Below, one piece after another: positions 37,111 through 46,686 of a DNA stretch of 64,000 nucleotides (positions are counted from its first letter, which is position 1; each line of letters starts with the position of its first letter). The notes under the pieces were generated by a model. It made no database searches. It was not told where the DNA came from and worked only from the letters and a program-made list of their open reading frames with translations. The stretch covers positions 89,990-153,989 of the forward strand of contig NZ_VWSH01000001.1 in assembly GCF_008629695.1 (NCBI RefSeq), in the 5' to 3' direction. Source of the DNA: Taibaiella lutea. Its GTDB lineage: Bacteria; Bacteroidota; Bacteroidia; Chitinophagales; Chitinophagaceae. Both the position numbers and the translations under genes were made by a program.

Positions 37111-37617
37111 GGAAAGGCGCAGGCGCCCAACCTTGGGTCAGCAGCTAATTTTGCCTTATTTACACGGTCGGCGCCATGGGAAATAACGGTACTTCGCAAA
37201 TCACCGGAAACGTTGGAACCAACAGTGGGGGGATAACGGGATTTGGAAATGTAAACGGTGTGATGCACAATAATTCCGGTGCTACGCTTGCCGCTGCGGC
37301 AGACCTTTTGCTCGCAGCCATTCGGCAGGTATTATGCAAGCAACAAGCAGATAGAAATCCTTAAACATGCTCGCTTCTTCGGGGAAGCAAGCTTTGGTAT
37401 CAATGGTAAGAATACGATTGTTACGGGTAAGCCGAATTCCTCTACAAATGGTTTGGACATCGGTATGGGACCGGGAATTGCTTATTTCCTTACGCCAAAT
37501 ATCGGCCTCGGGGCTTTAGGAAAGTGTAATGGAATAATGGGATTTGGTAATGCCTTGACCGCACATTCGTTAAACATAGAATTAGGTTTTCAGATTTATT
37601 TGCCTCCAGCCAAATGA
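37111..37617 (+). pseudogene. Fused remnants: DUF3494 ice-binding protein + outer-membrane barrel end
   Basis: Frame pieces APNLGSAANFALFT and, after a frameshift near 37163, TVGAMGNNGTSQITGNVGTNSGGITGFGNVNGVMHN...AAAADLLLA match the start of DUF3494 (ice-binding/adhesin) domains. At about 37318 this stops and a different frame continues as FFGEASFGINGKN...GLDIGMGPGIAYFLTPNIGLGAL...LNIELGFQIYLPPAK, the C-terminal strands of an outer-membrane barrel. Two unrelated genes were joined by a deletion; neither is functional. Confidence 0.7.
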
Positions 37618-37761
37618 AAAAAAAAAGGCTGACAATAATACAGAGGACGAAGATTAATTGCCTCATTTCGAACATAAGTGACTGCTTTACGTTGCAGTAG
37701 GAGTTAAAGTAATAATTGCATTTGCACCAATCTGGTAAATTGGGCAATGTTTTGATTCAAG

Positions 37762-37789
37762 GGAAGGCTCATCTTTTTGATGGGCTTCC
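37762..37789. terminator. Terminator-like hairpin between convergent units
   Basis: GGAAGG-CTCATC (37762-37773) pairs with GATGGGCTTCC (37779-37789) with one bulge, loop TTTTT. Lies between the barrel remnant and the end of the kinase fusion. Confidence 0.55.
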
Positions 37790-37839
37790 TTATGTCCTGA
37801 ACTATATATACGGAAATGCGCTGTATTCTAAACTTTCAA

Positions 37840-40800
37840 TTAATAGGATAAGGTATTATCAGCCGATTGAGGTAAGGGCAGTGAAAAGAAGAATGTGGAT
37901 CCTTTTCCATGCACACTCTCCACCCAGATCTTGCCTTTGTGTCTTTGGATGATTTCAGCTGAAAGGTAAAGGCCGAGCCCAAAGCCTGAGATACTTTTTG
38001 TGTGCTCATTTTCAACTCGGTGGTAGCGGTCAAAGAGCTTTTCCTGTTCCGTGCCTTTTATGCCAATCCCGTTATCCCTCACACTTACCTCAAGCATTCC
38101 TTTGTGCTCCTTAAAGCGAACCCCTATATCATTTATTTCAGGTGAATACTTTACAGCGTTGATGAGAAGGTTGTTTATTACCTGCCCTATCTTATCTCTG
38201 TCAGCGTATACCCAAACTGGTGCATAGGGTTCAAATAAAATAGCATTGCCCGGCGTTGATACCGAAACGCCTTCCAGCGTTTCATTTATCAGGGCACCGA
38301 TTTCAAACAGTTCTTCACTTAGATAGATCCTGCCAGCTTCAAGGCAGGCCATATTCAGGAACCCTTTGATGAGTCCGGACATTTTCTTTACCTGTGCGAT
38401 GGCCTTGGAAAGCGATTCGCGGGCGAAACTGTCATCTTGTGCTAATGCCCTTTCAGCAAGTATCTGGATATAAGCCTGTATAATGGTAAGGGGTGTGTTG
38501 AGCTCATGGCTGACCAGGGCAATAAAGTCATTTTTACGGATGTTACCCAGTTTCTGTTCGGTAATATCCTGTATAACGCCGGTAAAGTAGGCAGGGCTGC
38601 CATCGTTGTTTTTGGAAATATTCCCTACTGCCCGTAGCCAGCGGACAACATTGTCATCGTGACGCTTTATCGGATATTCCATGTCATAGTTTCCTCCTGT
38701 ACAGATGCACTCTTCAACAGAATCGAGAATCGTTTTCTTATAATCCCCAACTATCTGTGCAATAGCGTCTTTATAGGATATTTCTTCTTCCGGCAGGAAG
38801 CCAAATATCTCTTTGAGGCGCTGTGAAGGTACGAACTCGCGGGTCCTGACATCTATCGACCATATACCAAGCGATGCTGAGTTTATCGCTATTTCAAGGG
38901 CTTTGTTGCTGATGTCGAGTTCCTGCTGGATATTTTTCAATAAAGTAATGTCATTAAAGGTTATGATTGCCCCATCATTGTTATGGTCAGGAAGCCGGAT
39001 ATAGGGCATCGTCATGATCTGGTACCATTTTCCGTTATTGGTTTCCACTTCTTTTGTAAGCACAATTCCTTCTTCAATCACCTTTTTTACATCATCAATA
39101 ATCGTTTCGAGTTTTATATTGGTGGAGATATTGCTCAAAGGCCTGCCTATATCCGAGTCCAATAGGTTAATCTGTTTCACGGTTCCTGGTGAAAACTTCA
39201 TCAGCAAGAGGTCTTTATTTACAAATAACTGGCCATTGAGATTACTGCGGAAATAGTTATTAAGGTCGTCATTGATTTCGAGCAGTTCTTTATTCTTTAG
39301 CTGATAGTCGGCATTAATAGTGTGAAGTTCCTCGTTTACCGATTGCATCTCTTCATTTGTGCTTTGCATTTCTTCATTAGCCGATATAATTTCCTCATTA
39401 AAGGACTGCATATTCTCAATTGTGCCATTAAGTTCTTCACCTGACTCGGCCAGTTTATCCTTCAATTCCTTTAGTTCCTGCTCCAGATTGAATATATATT
39501 GGTCCTTATGGAGGTCCTCATTGAAAATGGTTTCCGTTTTAACAGCGCCAATCGCAACATCCTCCTGGAAGGTTACCAAAAGCAGCCGTTGACCGCCTTT
39601 GATCATCAATGGGCTGACAGAGAGATTTACGCTAAAGACATGTCCTTGCGATTTGAACACGATTCCACTGAGAACCGAAACCTCACCTGTATTTAAAACT
39701 TTTCTGCACAGTATATTGAAAGCCACTGCTACAGGCTTTGGTAAAAGTTCCTGTAGGTTTGATATAAAATTCTTTTGGAGCAGGTATTTGGATGTATCGC
39801 CATAGGATTTTATGACATGGTGGTCTTCATCTATACATATGGCAAGATAGCCAAGTTTAACGGCGAGGCTATCGTGCATCGCTTCCCCCAATGTAAGGGT
39901 TTCATTTACCGCGCCATGCCTTGGCTCAGGATATGCTCTTATGTTTTTAGTTTCCAAAAGTTCGGGCAGGGAAAAGAAATCAAGGCTAATGGCCTTGCTG
40001 CTTTCGAGGTTCTTGTATATCCTCCATTTCTTATCGACTACCTGAAGTTTGTCAAGGATCGGGACCGGGTTTTCGCTGGAACCCAGAAATAGATAGGCAT
40101 CCCTTTTCAACCCGAAGAGCAACATCGAAAATATCTTTTTTTGCAGCACAGGGGCCATATAAATTAACAGGTTGCGGCAGGAGATAAGATGCATATTGCA
40201 GTATGGAGGATTCTTTACCATATCATGCAATGCAAAGATGACCATTTTGCGTATGGAAGGCTTCACCTTATAACCACTATCCTCTTCAATGAAGTATTTC
40301 TCAAGCAGATAGGAGCTGATGTTTTTCGATATCCCCTTACCATAAACACCTTTGCCCGCATGCAGCAATGCATAGCTGTCCATATCTGTTGCGAAGATCT
40401 TGACTACTGTATTTTTCAGGTTGCCGGTTAATTGTTCTGCTATCAGAATAGCGATTGAATAAGCTTCTTCACCTGTGGCACATCCCGCAACCCAAACCTT
40501 TAATTCTTCACCGGGCCCGAGGCTTTTCAGCGTTTCAGGAAGTACTTCTTTTTCTATGATATCAAAAGCTTGCTTATCCCTGAAAAATGAGGTCACGCTA
40601 ATGAGAAATTCCTTGCAGAGTATTTCTATTTCCGCAGGCGTTTTTCTTAGATAATCAAGGTATAAACCCATAGTTTCGAAATTGCAAAAACCTGCCCTCC
40701 TTTTCGTCCTGCGAAGTATAGTGGCATGTTTGTAATCAGAAACGTCAAGAGCAGAATTCTCTTTTATCAGGTCAATGATTGCGGTAAGGTTCATTTCTTC

Positions 40801-41400
40801 TTCTTTCTGGCTAAAGATCAGTTCCTCTTCTTCTTCAATGTAATTTTCTATTGCCTGAGGCATCATTGCAGGTTCCAAAATAAAATCTACAAGACCTGTT
40901 GCTATGGCATGGGAAGGCATGCTGCTGAACTCAGAAGTTGCCGGGTCCCGGGCAATGACCATGCCGCCTGCATTTTTAATTGCGATAATTCCTTCTGTCC
41001 CGTCTGTACCTAAGCCTGAGAGGATGATGCCAATGGATTTGCTGCCATACTCTTCTGCAAGTGAACTGAAAAAAGTATTGATGGTTAAATGGGGAGGGGC
41101 ATTTTCTTTCTTGTCAGTCAGGTAAAGGGAGCCATCTTTGATGGTCATATATTTATTGCTGGGTATAAGGTAAACCTCATTGTTTTTCACAACTATGCCA
41201 TTTACCGCTTCTGTTACTGTAAGCTTACTGTGCCTCGCCAGCAGTTCGACCATCCGGCTCTTAAAATCTGCCGACAGGTGCTGTACGATCACATAAGATA
41301 CTCCATCCATCGGAGTATGATCAAAGAAAGTGATTATTTCTTCCATGCCGCCCGCGGATGCGCCAATGGCAATGATATGATGTGGTATTGCCTGGGACAT
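37840..41400 (-). CDS. CheB-CheR-PAS-histidine kinase fusion
   Basis: 1186 residues. CheB methylesterase domain 1-185 with S15 (GASAGG), H41 (VQHLSADF) and D133 (GLGTDGTEG). CheR methyltransferase 215-465 with the SAM motif AGCATGEEAYSIA (305-317) and ISCRNLLIY (406-414). Then a PAS-like segment (about 500-615), a long coiled coil (about 625-715, repeated NEEMQSxNEE), two PAS domains (about 715-825 and 835-950), HisKA with H965 (VSHELNTP), and HATPase with G1 DNGIGI (1109-1114) and G2 GFGLGLY (1139-1145). No CheA, CheW or receptor genes are nearby, so classical chemotaxis is unlikely; such fusions are thought to couple methylation enzymes to kinase signalling. Candidate partners: the receivers at 36208 and 22454. 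Confidence 0.95.
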   Translation of the reverse strand: MSQAIPHHIIAIGASAGGMEEIITFFDHTPMDGVSYVIVQHLSADFKSRMVELLARHSKLTVTEAVNGIVVKNNEVYLIPSNKYMTIKDGSLYLTDKKENAPPHLTINTFFSSLAEEYGSKSIGIILSGLGTDGTEGIIAIKNAGGMVIARDPATSEFSSMPSHAIATGLVDFILEPAMMPQAIENYIEEEEELIFSQKEEEMNLTAIIDLIKENSALDVSDYKHATILRRTKRRAGFCNFETMGLYLDYLRKTPAEIEILCKEFLISVTSFFRDKQAFDIIEKEVLPETLKSLGPGEELKVWVAGCATGEEAYSIAILIAEQLTGNLKNTVVKIFATDMDSYALLHAGKGVYGKGISKNISSYLLEKYFIEEDSGYKVKPSIRKMVIFALHDMVKNPPYCNMHLISCRNLLIYMAPVLQKKIFSMLLFGLKRDAYLFLGSSENPVPILDKLQVVDKKWRIYKNLESSKAISLDFFSLPELLETKNIRAYPEPRHGAVNETLTLGEAMHDSLAVKLGYLAICIDEDHHVIKSYGDTSKYLLQKNFISNLQELLPKPVAVAFNILCRKVLNTGEVSVLSGIVFKSQGHVFSVNLSVSPLMIKGGQRLLLVTFQEDVAIGAVKTETIFNEDLHKDQYIFNLEQELKELKDKLAESGEELNGTIENMQSFNEEIISANEEMQSTNEEMQSVNEELHTINADYQLKNKELLEINDDLNNYFRSNLNGQLFVNKDLLLMKFSPGTVKQINLLDSDIGRPLSNISTNIKLETIIDDVKKVIEEGIVLTKEVETNNGKWYQIMTMPYIRLPDHNNDGAIITFNDITLLKNIQQELDISNKALEIAINSASLGIWSIDVRTREFVPSQRLKEIFGFLPEEEISYKDAIAQIVGDYKKTILDSVEECICTGGNYDMEYPIKRHDDNVVRWLRAVGNISKNNDGSPAYFTGVIQDITEQKLGNIRKNDFIALVSHELNTPLTIIQAYIQILAERALAQDDSFARESLSKAIAQVKKMSGLIKGFLNMACLEAGRIYLSEELFEIGALINETLEGVSVSTPGNAILFEPYAPVWVYADRDKIGQVINNLLINAVKYSPEINDIGVRFKEHKGMLEVSVRDNGIGIKGTEQEKLFDRYHRVENEHTKSISGFGLGLYLSAEIIQRHKGKIWVESVHGKGSTFFFSLPLPQSADNTLSY

Positions 41401-41931
41401 AACTTAAAGTTCTAAAGGGTGAAACGGAGCCGGGAAACTTTGGGAAGAAAAGCCAGATGTGTTACCAAATATACACTTTAAATACGGCACCCTTTAATTT
41501 AAGGTTTCCTTACGGATAAAGGTCTATAGGTCAGGATGGATGGTATAATAAAAGAGCAAAACCATGTTTGCATTCTTTTAAGGTTACATTGCTTCTTTCT
41601 TTTAGATCCAAAGTTATCAATAATCTGGTTCTTATAGTTAAATATTATATTTTTATCATATAAGATATGATATGAATTAATTTTATTAAGTATTCTGTAG
41701 ACTTAAACGAATCAATTCTCCGTATTCCCAAAATTTAATAAAATAAGATTAATGCCAAGTTAACTTCAGTAAAAATCTTTGACTTATTTTTGATATCGAA
41801 AAAGAATTGCAGAAAAAAGTTAATAGAATCAAGAACTATATGCAGAAAATCTGTGTGATATTATAAGCTAAGTTTTTAGCCATTACAAACTTGAATCATT
41901 TGCATTACTAAACATGATTGATATTAATTTA
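41401..41931. other. Intergenic, 531 bp
   Basis: Promoter side of the kinase fusion; very AT-rich, no gene or structured element that I can support. Confidence 0.4.
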
Positions 41932-42242
41932 ATGAAACTTCAACATTTAAGTGCGGCCAAAAAGCAAAGTTAGCCAATAAATTAAAAGACTGCGGGAATA
42001 TCACTTATACTGTAATAACTGCAGAGCCGGATTTTCGAAAAGTTTCATTAAAACAAAGACTAAGGAATGTATTTGAACCGAAAAAAAAGGAAATTGAAAT
42101 CATTAGCTATAAATACCGTTGCAAGTCAGTTGTAGATATGAAGGATTTCTGCAGTCTTTCGTATAACGATTCGTTGATAAATGATTTGCTGGTTCGCCCG
42201 AAAGAATTTTTGTTGAGGAAGGCTGTTCTCTACATGATCTAG
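41932..42242 (+). pseudogene. Possible frameshifted small gene
   Basis: ATG 41932 begins MKLQHLSAAKKQ and stops after 13 codons. An adjacent frame without its own start continues KAKLANKLKDCGNITYTVITAEPDFRKVSLKQ...RPKEFLLRKAVLYM up to the stop at 42240. A one-base slip in the A-run at about 41958 would join them into about 102 residues. No family recognised. Confidence 0.35.
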
Positions 42243-42366
42243 AGTGTTACTAATAAAAAAATCTTTGACGTCGCCCGTCCTCAAAAATTAGTGTCTCATC
42301 TCTAAAAATACAGGCGATGGAATTATCAGAAAAAATTAGCTACCTTACCCCAAAAATATCTTAATC

Positions 42367-42810
42367 ATGTCTTTAGCCAGCGACACAACTATTACATTAT
42401 CATCCGGCATATCTGCCTTGTCAGAATTAAAAATAGGCGATATGGTCTTAGCATGGAGGCCGAAGGAATCTATAAATAAACCGGTTATATTCAGTTCTGG
42501 TACTGAAGGCGGCAGTCGAGGGCAAATGGTTATGTATATCGAATTTGATGGTAACTCCCTAATTACAACGATGGATCAGGTTATGATATTATCTGATCAG
42601 ACTTTAAAAAGGGCAGACCGGTTAATAGCCCATTTTGACCGGCTCCTGCGGGCGGATGGTCAACCAGTAAATGTAAGCAAGGTATCTGCTGGTATGTACT
42701 CAAAGGGATTACATCACGTAGCCATTGACAGTTCTGGAACAGGAGGTGATCACCTTATTATTGCAAATGGTGTCGTTTGTGGGGATTATTTGTTGGAAAC
42801 GCGTATTTAA
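42367..42810 (+). CDS. Free-standing Hint-like domain protein
   Basis: 147 residues. The fold pattern is that of a Hint (hedgehog/intein) module: N-terminal block SLASDTTITLSSGISALSELKIGDMVLAW, a middle block TTMDQVMILSDQTLKRADRL...FDRLLRADGQPVNVSKV, and the C-terminal block HHVAIDSSGTGGDHLIIANGVVCGDYLLE. The usual nucleophile Cys1 is replaced by Ser2 right after the initiator Met, and the block-B His (T-x-x-H) appears as Gln (T-M-D-Q). So splicing or autocleavage activity is uncertain. No toxin, secretion or repeat domain is attached. Possibly a recruited or degenerate Hint domain. Confidence 0.55.
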   Translation: MSLASDTTITLSSGISALSELKIGDMVLAWRPKESINKPVIFSSGTEGGSRGQMVMYIEFDGNSLITTMDQVMILSDQTLKRADRLIAHFDRLLRADGQPVNVSKVSAGMYSKGLHHVAIDSSGTGGDHLIIANGVVCGDYLLETRI

Positions 42811-43160
42811 GCCCGTTGCCTCTAAGGCAGAATAAGTATTGCCTCTTGCAATCGAAATTTATAGGTTATGCGGCCTAATCGATCCACTTTTTAAATGCCA
42901 GAGCGCGTTTTTGACTAATGATTATCCAAGTTAAAGAAAGGATGCTGCTCTGCTTTTAATTTACCATACGACAGCAAATCAAACTCTTAGCAGGTTTGTC
43001 GGTGGTCAATCATTTGCCGGTTGACCCTAAAAATTTCGTTTCTGGAAGCTGTTCATAAAATCCCACAACTCTTCAGTTTGAACCTTACTTTGTTGAAAAC
43101 CGCATAAAAACAAGAAAAGTGCACCTAAGTGCGCTTTCCCTACAAAATTCAGCGGTTCTC
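42811..43160. other. Intergenic, decayed
   Basis: No gene. The final part just before 43161 is presumably the upstream, unrecognisable continuation of the recombinase relic. Confidence 0.4.
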
Positions 43161-43262
43161 TTTCAGACCTGCGTGAACCCCTTGGTACAAAACTCGAACC
43201 ATTTGATAGAAGATTTGAAATTGTTGGCAGAGATAAAATTTAAAAATAAATACAATTCATAA
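43161..43262 (+). pseudogene. Serine recombinase tail, second copy
   Basis: Codons from 43173 read VNPLVQNSNHLIEDLKLLAEIK and stop at 43260. The matching tail at 16200-16292 differs mainly at third codon positions (TTA/TTG, GCG/GCA, ATC/ATA), so the two are remnants of coding sequence of one protein family. The rest of the gene is missing. Confidence 0.6.
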
Positions 43263-43625
43263 TAAATACCCAATACGTTCCGGTATGACAAATGTGGGTG
43301 CATACAATGTAAGAGCCGGATGCAGTGTAAGTATGCGTTGGATTGGGATTATTGGAACCCGGCGTATTGTCCCCAAAATCCCAACCGATACTTGTATAGG
43401 GATTGCTACCAGTATAATTAAAGTTGTAAACATTATCTGAATTGGTATAGGTGAATTGGGTTGCAGGAGTAGGCAAATGCCGAGCTTTACCACCCAATAA
43501 TCGAAATTTCCATGGTTCCCCGAAACATCGCCGTCATTGGATTTTGAATATCCTGCCAATATAAAACCCCCATCTGTTGTTTGCTGAATGGAATGGGCAC
43601 CATCTACCTCGTTAGGAATATTATT
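43257..43625 (-). pseudogene. Surface protein relic with PKD domain
   Basis: Reading leftward: SIQQTTDGGFILAGYSKSNDGDVSGNHGNFDYWVVKLG, a repeat unit common in T9SS-exported Bacteroidota proteins, then a frameshift, then TQFTYTNSDNVYNFNYTGSNPYTSIGWDFGDNTPGSNNPNPTHTYTASGSY, a PKD domain with its WDFGD core. The fragment ends exactly where the recombinase tail ends, and has neither start nor sorting domain. Confidence 0.65.
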
Positions 43626-43770
43626 ATAGCCTTCCTGACCGGTTTACGCCTAGGTCGGTTCGGAATTATCAAACAATCAAAAAAAGCTCAGGCCGATAGT
43701 GTTTATAATCAATAACCACTTTATTGAAAAGCAACTAAAACCAACTTACACTGAATTAAAGCGCAGCTTT

Positions 43771-44566
43771 ATGTTTAATAGGGATACAACCTCAGAAATA
43801 TTGTCAAAGTCATTAAATGTAGTGATTATAGATGACGAGCCAATCGCGTGCACGAACATAAAAAACATCCTTTTAAACTATATAAAAACAACCGATAAAT
43901 ATCTGCGGCCTTGCCTATAATACAAACGATGCTGCGTTGTTGATTGAAGCGTTTCAACCGGATCTTGTTTTTCTTGATATCGAGATGCCCAACGAAAACG
44001 GGTTGCATTTTCTTGAAAGAATATTTCCATTCAATTTCGAAGTAGTTTTTGTGACCGCATATGATACTTTTGCAGTGAAAGCATTCCGGTTAAATGCATT
44101 GGATTACATCATGAAGCCAATCGACATTGATTACCTGCAGGATGCTATAAATAAGGTAGCAGAGAAACTTGTCTTTAAGAACCTTCTTCATCCAAAGGAA
44201 ATTATAAATCAAAATACACCAGATAGTAAAATAGAGAAAATGTTTTTCCGTACCGAGAACAGTATGGAGCTTGTAGAAATCTCTCAAATTATTTATATTA
44301 GTGCCGATTGGAGTTATACGAACATCTTCTACCTGAAAAATCAGCAGATAAATAAAATTACTATGAGCTATTCAATTGCAAAATATGATCAGCAATTATC
44401 GAGCCATTCCTTTTACCGTATTCATAAATCTTATCTTGTGAACATTGCATTCGTCGAAAAAATAATCAAAGATTCGAATACGATGCTTCAATTAAGTAAT
44501 GATATTAAACTGCCCATAAGCAGAAGAAAATACGCGGCACTACTTTCATTTATGGCTAAGAAGTAG
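43771..44566 (+). pseudogene. LytTR response regulator with frameshift
   Basis: Two frames join into one LytTR-type regulator. The first (from ATG 43771) gives NVVIIDDEPIACTNIKNILLNY; near 43893 a one-base shift is needed, after which ICGLAYNTNDAALLIEAFQPDLVFLDIEMPNENGLHFLERI continues the receiver with phospho-Asp in FLDIEMP. The C-terminal LytTR domain is complete (FFRTENSMELVEISQIIYISADWSYTNIFY...FYRIHKSYLVNIAFVEKI...LPISRRKYAALL). If the shift is real the gene is dead; as the only lesion it could be a base-calling error. No partner sensor kinase is adjacent. Confidence 0.75.
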
Positions 44567-45106
44567 ATAATATATAAATTTATTACGCCATAAAAAGATA
44601 CCGTCAAACGTTTTTCGTTAAAGACTTATGTATATACATAATTATAATAAATACTTAAATCCAAGCTATGTTTTTTTCTCCCGTTTGACGCGCCCAATTT
44701 TTACATCATATTGCTGGTGTTAGTTTGCAGTTTCTTGGGTGTTGTAGTAAATGGCCGCATCTTTTTAAAGACATCTTCACCGATGGATTTGCCATATTCA
44801 TCAAATAAAAATAACCTACACTATTACAATTGGTTCTCAATAATGCACTTCTATTTTGTTAAACATTTTGAATTGTAACCTACAACAATAGTAATTTCAA
44901 TAGAATCAAGGTATGTCATCTGCTATTTTCTTGTTTCCAAATTAGTTTTAACGTTTATTTTCAACTCCTCTTTAAAGACAACACGACCCAAAACTGTAGC
45001 GCATTAGCGATTTGAATTTTGAATACTTGCCAATTTTCAGTTCACCTTTTTCTACTTCTAATAATCTTGTAATAAAGCCATTCTTAACAATCGCAAATAC
45101 ATTATT
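44567..45106. other. Intergenic, likely IS left flank
   Basis: Gene-free. From about 44876 (AACCTACAACAATAGTAA) to the transposase start it shares short blocks with 2975-3220, so the IS probably begins near there. No terminal inverted repeat was found. Confidence 0.4.
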
Positions 45107-46369
45107 ATGGCTCACGCACAACAGAGGTATCATTCCGATTTTAAAGTCCAATATTGCCAGGGAGGATTACCACCTGAAATGGTCAAAAAAATCCCAAGGT
45201 CCACCAGACAAAGGTGGAGGGAAAAAGAAGAAAAAAAGTTCTGGATGCCTACACCGGAACAACATAACATTATAGATGAGTTAACCATCAAAAAACTTCA
45301 AGCCGAAAACAGGCAGTTAAAGATAAAGCTAAAGGCATTGTATTATATTGTTATGCTTTATAAGGAACTGATTGCTTTATTAAAACCAAAAGCCAGGCAT
45401 GGATTGCAGATAAAAAAAGGAGTTGAACTGATTTTGCGGTTTTGCTGGGAAAATAACCTGGATAAAAAGGTTTGGAGATTCCTCCCATTTTCCTTTAAAC
45501 AATGGCATTCATGGGAAGGATTAAGATCTTGCCTAAACTCACTTCAAGGTTATTGCCGCAAACAAAACGTCGGGCAACTGACGCTTCAGGAGCAGGTCGA
45601 CCTCCAACGCGGTTGCTCTGAAAAGGAAATCAAAAACTGGCCCCTCATCAGCGTATATTATTATCTGCTACGTCAAAAGAAAATCAGTTTTAGCCTCGGT
45701 GCTTTTTATAAATACTGCCGACTATTAAAGATTACAAGGCGGAAACACAAAAGGAGGAAACATTATGTTCCTATTGCAGCAACCGCGCCATTAAAGATTT
45801 TACATCAGGATATAACGATCTTCAGGACATTGGACGGGGTAAAGCGATATGTCTATGTAATTAAGGATAATTTTAGTCGTGCGATACTAGCATGTAAAGT
45901 CACAACGGAATATAGCAGCGAAATTGCCCGGCAAACTTTTGATGGGGTTTTGCAACGCTTCGGCCTTTTGAAAGAAGAAGGATTTCTCATCACGGATGGA
46001 GGCATGGAAAACAAGGGAGCACTCGATGAGATGCTTTCACGACCAGGGATGCTCTGGAAAAGATTGACTGCACAAATAGATATAATCCAAAGCAACTGCA
46101 TGGTTGAAGCTGCCAACAAAATCCTCAAATACCGATACCTATATCCCAAACATATCTTAAACGGAGTTGACTTAGCTTACGAACTAAAAAAGGCAGTAGA
46201 GGAATTCAACTCAATGCCTAATGGCCAGTTATTGGGCCTTACCCCCAACGAGGTATTGTCTGGCGAAATTCCAACCAGGGGAAATTATAAGGAGCAGATA
46301 TATTTGGCAACGCTAGAGAGGATGGAGGAAAACCGGCAATTTGAATGTGGATTAAGCTGTCATTTTTAA
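45107..46369 (+). CDS. IS transposase, rve/DDE integrase core
   Basis: 420 residues in a single frame. N-terminal HTH-like region (1-60, RYHSDFK...KKIPRSTRQRW), a leucine-rich coiled coil (about 60-95), then an integrase core with candidate catalytic D235 (LHQDIT), D297 (LITDGG) and E334 (CMVEAANK), spacing D-61-D-36-E. This is close to the D-D-35-E plan of IS3/IS481-like enzymes. The frame appears intact and the triad complete. The relative at 3221 is an N-terminal fragment. Terminal repeats and target duplication could not be found by eye. Confidence 0.85.
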   Translation: MAHAQQRYHSDFKVQYCQGGLPPEMVKKIPRSTRQRWREKEEKKFWMPTPEQHNIIDELTIKKLQAENRQLKIKLKALYYIVMLYKELIALLKPKARHGLQIKKGVELILRFCWENNLDKKVWRFLPFSFKQWHSWEGLRSCLNSLQGYCRKQNVGQLTLQEQVDLQRGCSEKEIKNWPLISVYYYLLRQKKISFSLGAFYKYCRLLKITRRKHKRRKHYVPIAATAPLKILHQDITIFRTLDGVKRYVYVIKDNFSRAILACKVTTEYSSEIARQTFDGVLQRFGLLKEEGFLITDGGMENKGALDEMLSRPGMLWKRLTAQIDIIQSNCMVEAANKILKYRYLYPKHILNGVDLAYELKKAVEEFNSMPNGQLLGLTPNEVLSGEIPTRGNYKEQIYLATLERMEENRQFECGLSCHF

Positions 46370-46527
46370 AATATCGATAAGATGTAAGATATTTATTTAC
46401 AAATCACTTCATAAAGAGATTTAAATTAATAAAAAGCACTATAATTAAGCATTGGAACACGTGAAGGAGAGGAGTAATTTTTAGCGTACGCAAATGCGTA
46501 CACTAAACTGTGAAATGTTCATGAAAC

Positions 46528-46550
46528 GTGACCGTCACGGAATGGTCACC
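46528..46550. repeat. GTGACC...GGTCACC motif
   Basis: GTGACC at 46528-46533 and GGTCACC at 46544-46550, followed by ATTTTTATTGATTT. Same layout as at 13320-13337 and 20017-20035. It lies 137 bp beyond the tRNA-Lys 3' end. Confidence 0.5.
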
Positions 46551-46624
46551 ATTTTTATTGATTTCCTTTGTTTTGAAATAGCCTGCTTTTTTGTGCCCAC
46601 TCAGCAAAAAATGGGACTAAACGC

Positions 46625-46653
46625 AAAAAAGGCGCTTTTCAGCGCCTTTTTTT
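46625..46653 (-). terminator. Terminator of tRNA-Lys
   Basis: Perfect 12-bp stem AAAAAAGGCGCT with AGCGCCTTTTTT around a 4-base loop; T-runs on both sides make it work in either direction. Lies 33 bp beyond the tRNA 3' end. Confidence 0.85.
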
Positions 46654-46686
46654 CAACTTAATCGGTAACGTCGTTGGAGACGTTTG

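Noticed and set aside
46480-46500. GTACGC-AAAT-GCGTAC hairpin as an IS end.
   Set aside because: Six-base stem only, with no matching copy at the left side of the transposase.
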